Source of the DNA: SCGC-AG-212-J23 sp035762345
GTDB taxonomy: Bacteria; Pseudomonadota; Gammaproteobacteria; Burkholderiales; SG8-39
Assembly: GCA_035762345.1 (NCBI GenBank)
Contig: DASTPE010000031.1
Location: 1-6,114, forward strand
Direction: 5' to 3'
Length of the DNA: 6,114 nt
Shown here: positions 5,251 to 6,114 of the stretch, piece by piece
How positions within the stretch are numbered: position 1 is the stretch's first letter
How the letters are laid out: every line of letters begins with the position of its first letter
Position numbers and translations under genes: made by a program
Notes under the pieces: model-generated
Database searches by the model: none
What the model saw: the letters and a program-made list of their open reading frames with translations, nothing else
Told to the model about the DNA's origin: nothing

Positions 5251-6114
5251 TTACTTCTTCTCTTCTGCGGCGACCTTCTTAAGCTCCGCGCGGAACTCGG
5301 CGAGGATCGCTTTCGCATCGACTCCCTTGGCGCCCGCCTTCTTGATCCAGTCGTCGATCAGCGGCGCCGAGCGCTTCTCGACCTCGGCCTGCAGCGCCTT
5401 GTCCGCGTTGACGATCTTGACGCCGGATTTCTTGAGCGCGTCGAGCCCTTTCTGATCCGCGCTGTCCCAGGAGTGGCCGCACGTGCGTGCGACATGCTCG
5501 TAGCTGAGCTTCTCGATGATCGCCTGATCCTGCTTCGGCAGCTTGTTCCACTTGTCCTCGTTCATGAAGAAGCCGAACGCCGAGCTGTACATGCCGCCCG
5601 GGAAGAGCGTGGCCTGCTCGAGCACCGTATCGAGCTTGAACGAGACCACCGACTCGAGCGGGAAGAACACGCCGTCGGCGACGCCGGACTTCAGCAGCTC
5701 GTAGGACTCAGGCGCGGGTTTGACGAAAGCCGAGGCGCCGATCGCATTCGCGACCGCCTCGGCGACGCCGCCGCCCGTACGGATCTTCAAGCCCTTGATG
5801 TCGTTGATGTTGGCGACCGGCTTCTTGGTGAACATCTGGCCGGGACCATGCGTGAAGACGCCAAGCAGCTTAACGCCCTTGTACTCGCCGAGCTTGTGGA
5901 AGTGCTTCCAGTGGATGCGCGAGTAGGCGATGGAGTTAACGAGCGAGCTGTCGCCCATCCCCGGAAGCTCGGGCATGAGCGGCATAACGTGGCGCGCAGG
6001 CGTGTAGCTCGCGGTGACGTAGGAAAGGTCCACCAACCCGTCGCGCACGGCGTCGAAGGTCCCGGGCGGCGCCGACGGGTGCTTCGGCAGCACCTGGAAC
6101 TTGACGCGCCCACC
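5251..6114 (-). CDS. dctP: TRAP transporter periplasmic substrate-binding subunit DctP, partial (N-terminus beyond right edge)
   Basis: 287 residues of a DctP-family binding protein, open at the right edge. It binds the solute in the periplasm and hands it to DctQM. The visible part starts GGRVKFQVLPKHPSAPPGTF, matching the family's S-G-G-R-(V/I)-x-(V/F) strand about 30 residues into the mature protein, so only the signal peptide and first strand are missing. DAVRDGLVDLSYV, then NINDIKGLKIRTGGGVAEAV, carries the conserved Arg that pairs with a substrate carboxylate in characterised DctP proteins. ESYELLKSGVADGVFFPLESVVSFKL is the usual E-x-x-x-x-L-x-x-G-x-x-D-G block, and SAFGFFMNEDKWNKLPKQDQ is typical of the hinge region. 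The C-terminus is Lys/Glu-rich (KKVAAEEKK) and ends TAA at 5253-5251. An internal GTG at 6093 could be taken as a start but lies inside the conserved strand, so the gene is better read as truncated. The substrate is probably an organic acid; which one is unknown. Confidence 0.93.
   Translation of the reverse strand, partial: GGRVKFQVLPKHPSAPPGTFDAVRDGLVDLSYVTASYTPARHVMPLMPELPGMGDSSLVNSIAYSRIHWKHFHKLGEYKGVKLLGVFTHGPGQMFTKKPVANINDIKGLKIRTGGGVAEAVANAIGASAFVKPAPESYELLKSGVADGVFFPLESVVSFKLDTVLEQATLFPGGMYSSAFGFFMNEDKWNKLPKQDQAIIEKLSYEHVARTCGHSWDSADQKGLDALKKSGVKIVNADKALQAEVEKRSAPLIDDWIKKAGAKGVDAKAILAEFRAELKKVAAEEKK

Noticed and set aside
4771..6114. A readthrough DctP-DctQ fusion protein
   Set aside because: The frames do match across the TAA, but DctP is periplasmic and the DctQ N-terminus is expected in the cytoplasm, so a direct fusion does not fit the topology; nothing at the stop suggests recoding.
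1..6114. CRISPR array, mobile element, attachment site or RNA gene
   Set aside because: I looked for spaced repeats, terminal inverted repeats, transposase motifs and tRNA-like cloverleaf ends on both strands and saw none; almost all of the window is accounted for by the genes listed.

Overview
The window looks like a piece of a GC-rich proteobacterial chromosome, most likely a betaproteobacterium (Burkholderiales-like). This rests on strong G/C third-position bias, a Bug/TctC-type periplasmic binding protein (a family greatly expanded in Bordetella and Cupriavidus relatives), and a complete-looking TRAP transporter operon. The taxonomic call is an inference from family content and composition; no RNA gene or marker gene is present. 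I saw no tRNA, rRNA, CRISPR array, insertion sequence or phage gene.

Layout, left to right. (1) Bases 1-309, minus strand: 5' part of a SnoaL/NTF2-like gene that runs off the left edge. (2) 306-1262, minus: an intact Bug/TctC solute-binding protein gene that overlaps the SnoaL-like gene by 4 bases, so the two form one transcription unit. (3) 1263-1290: a 28-base divergent intergenic gap. (4) 1291-1822, plus: remnants of an NAD-dependent epimerase/dehydratase gene (DenD-like, D-erythronate dehydrogenase-type) broken by three frame changes and apparent internal deletions. (5) 1785-3467, plus: an intact IlvD/Edd-family dehydratase with a GTG start and a good Shine-Dalgarno sequence that lies inside the end of the epimerase remnant. 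(6) 3468-3487: a 20-base convergent gap. (7) 3488-6114, minus: a TRAP operon transcribed dctP-dctQ-dctM, with dctP truncated by the right edge and the dctQ start unclear.

How it fits together. A Bug-type binding protein, a TRAP importer, a DenD-like dehydrogenase remnant and an IlvD/Edd dehydratase together resemble a locus for uptake and dehydration of small organic or sugar acids. The dehydrogenase step appears lost, or damaged in the assembly. The IlvD-like protein keeps the three cysteines of the [2Fe-2S] dihydroxy-acid dehydratases, so a branched-chain amino acid role (or a paralogue acting on a sugar acid) is equally possible. The substrate of either transporter cannot be read from the sequence.

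The points most worth a second look are the eroded epimerase with its 8-G run, and the dctP-dctQ junction. There dctQ is in the same frame as the dctP stop codon and its conserved N-terminus has no ATG, GTG or TTG start.
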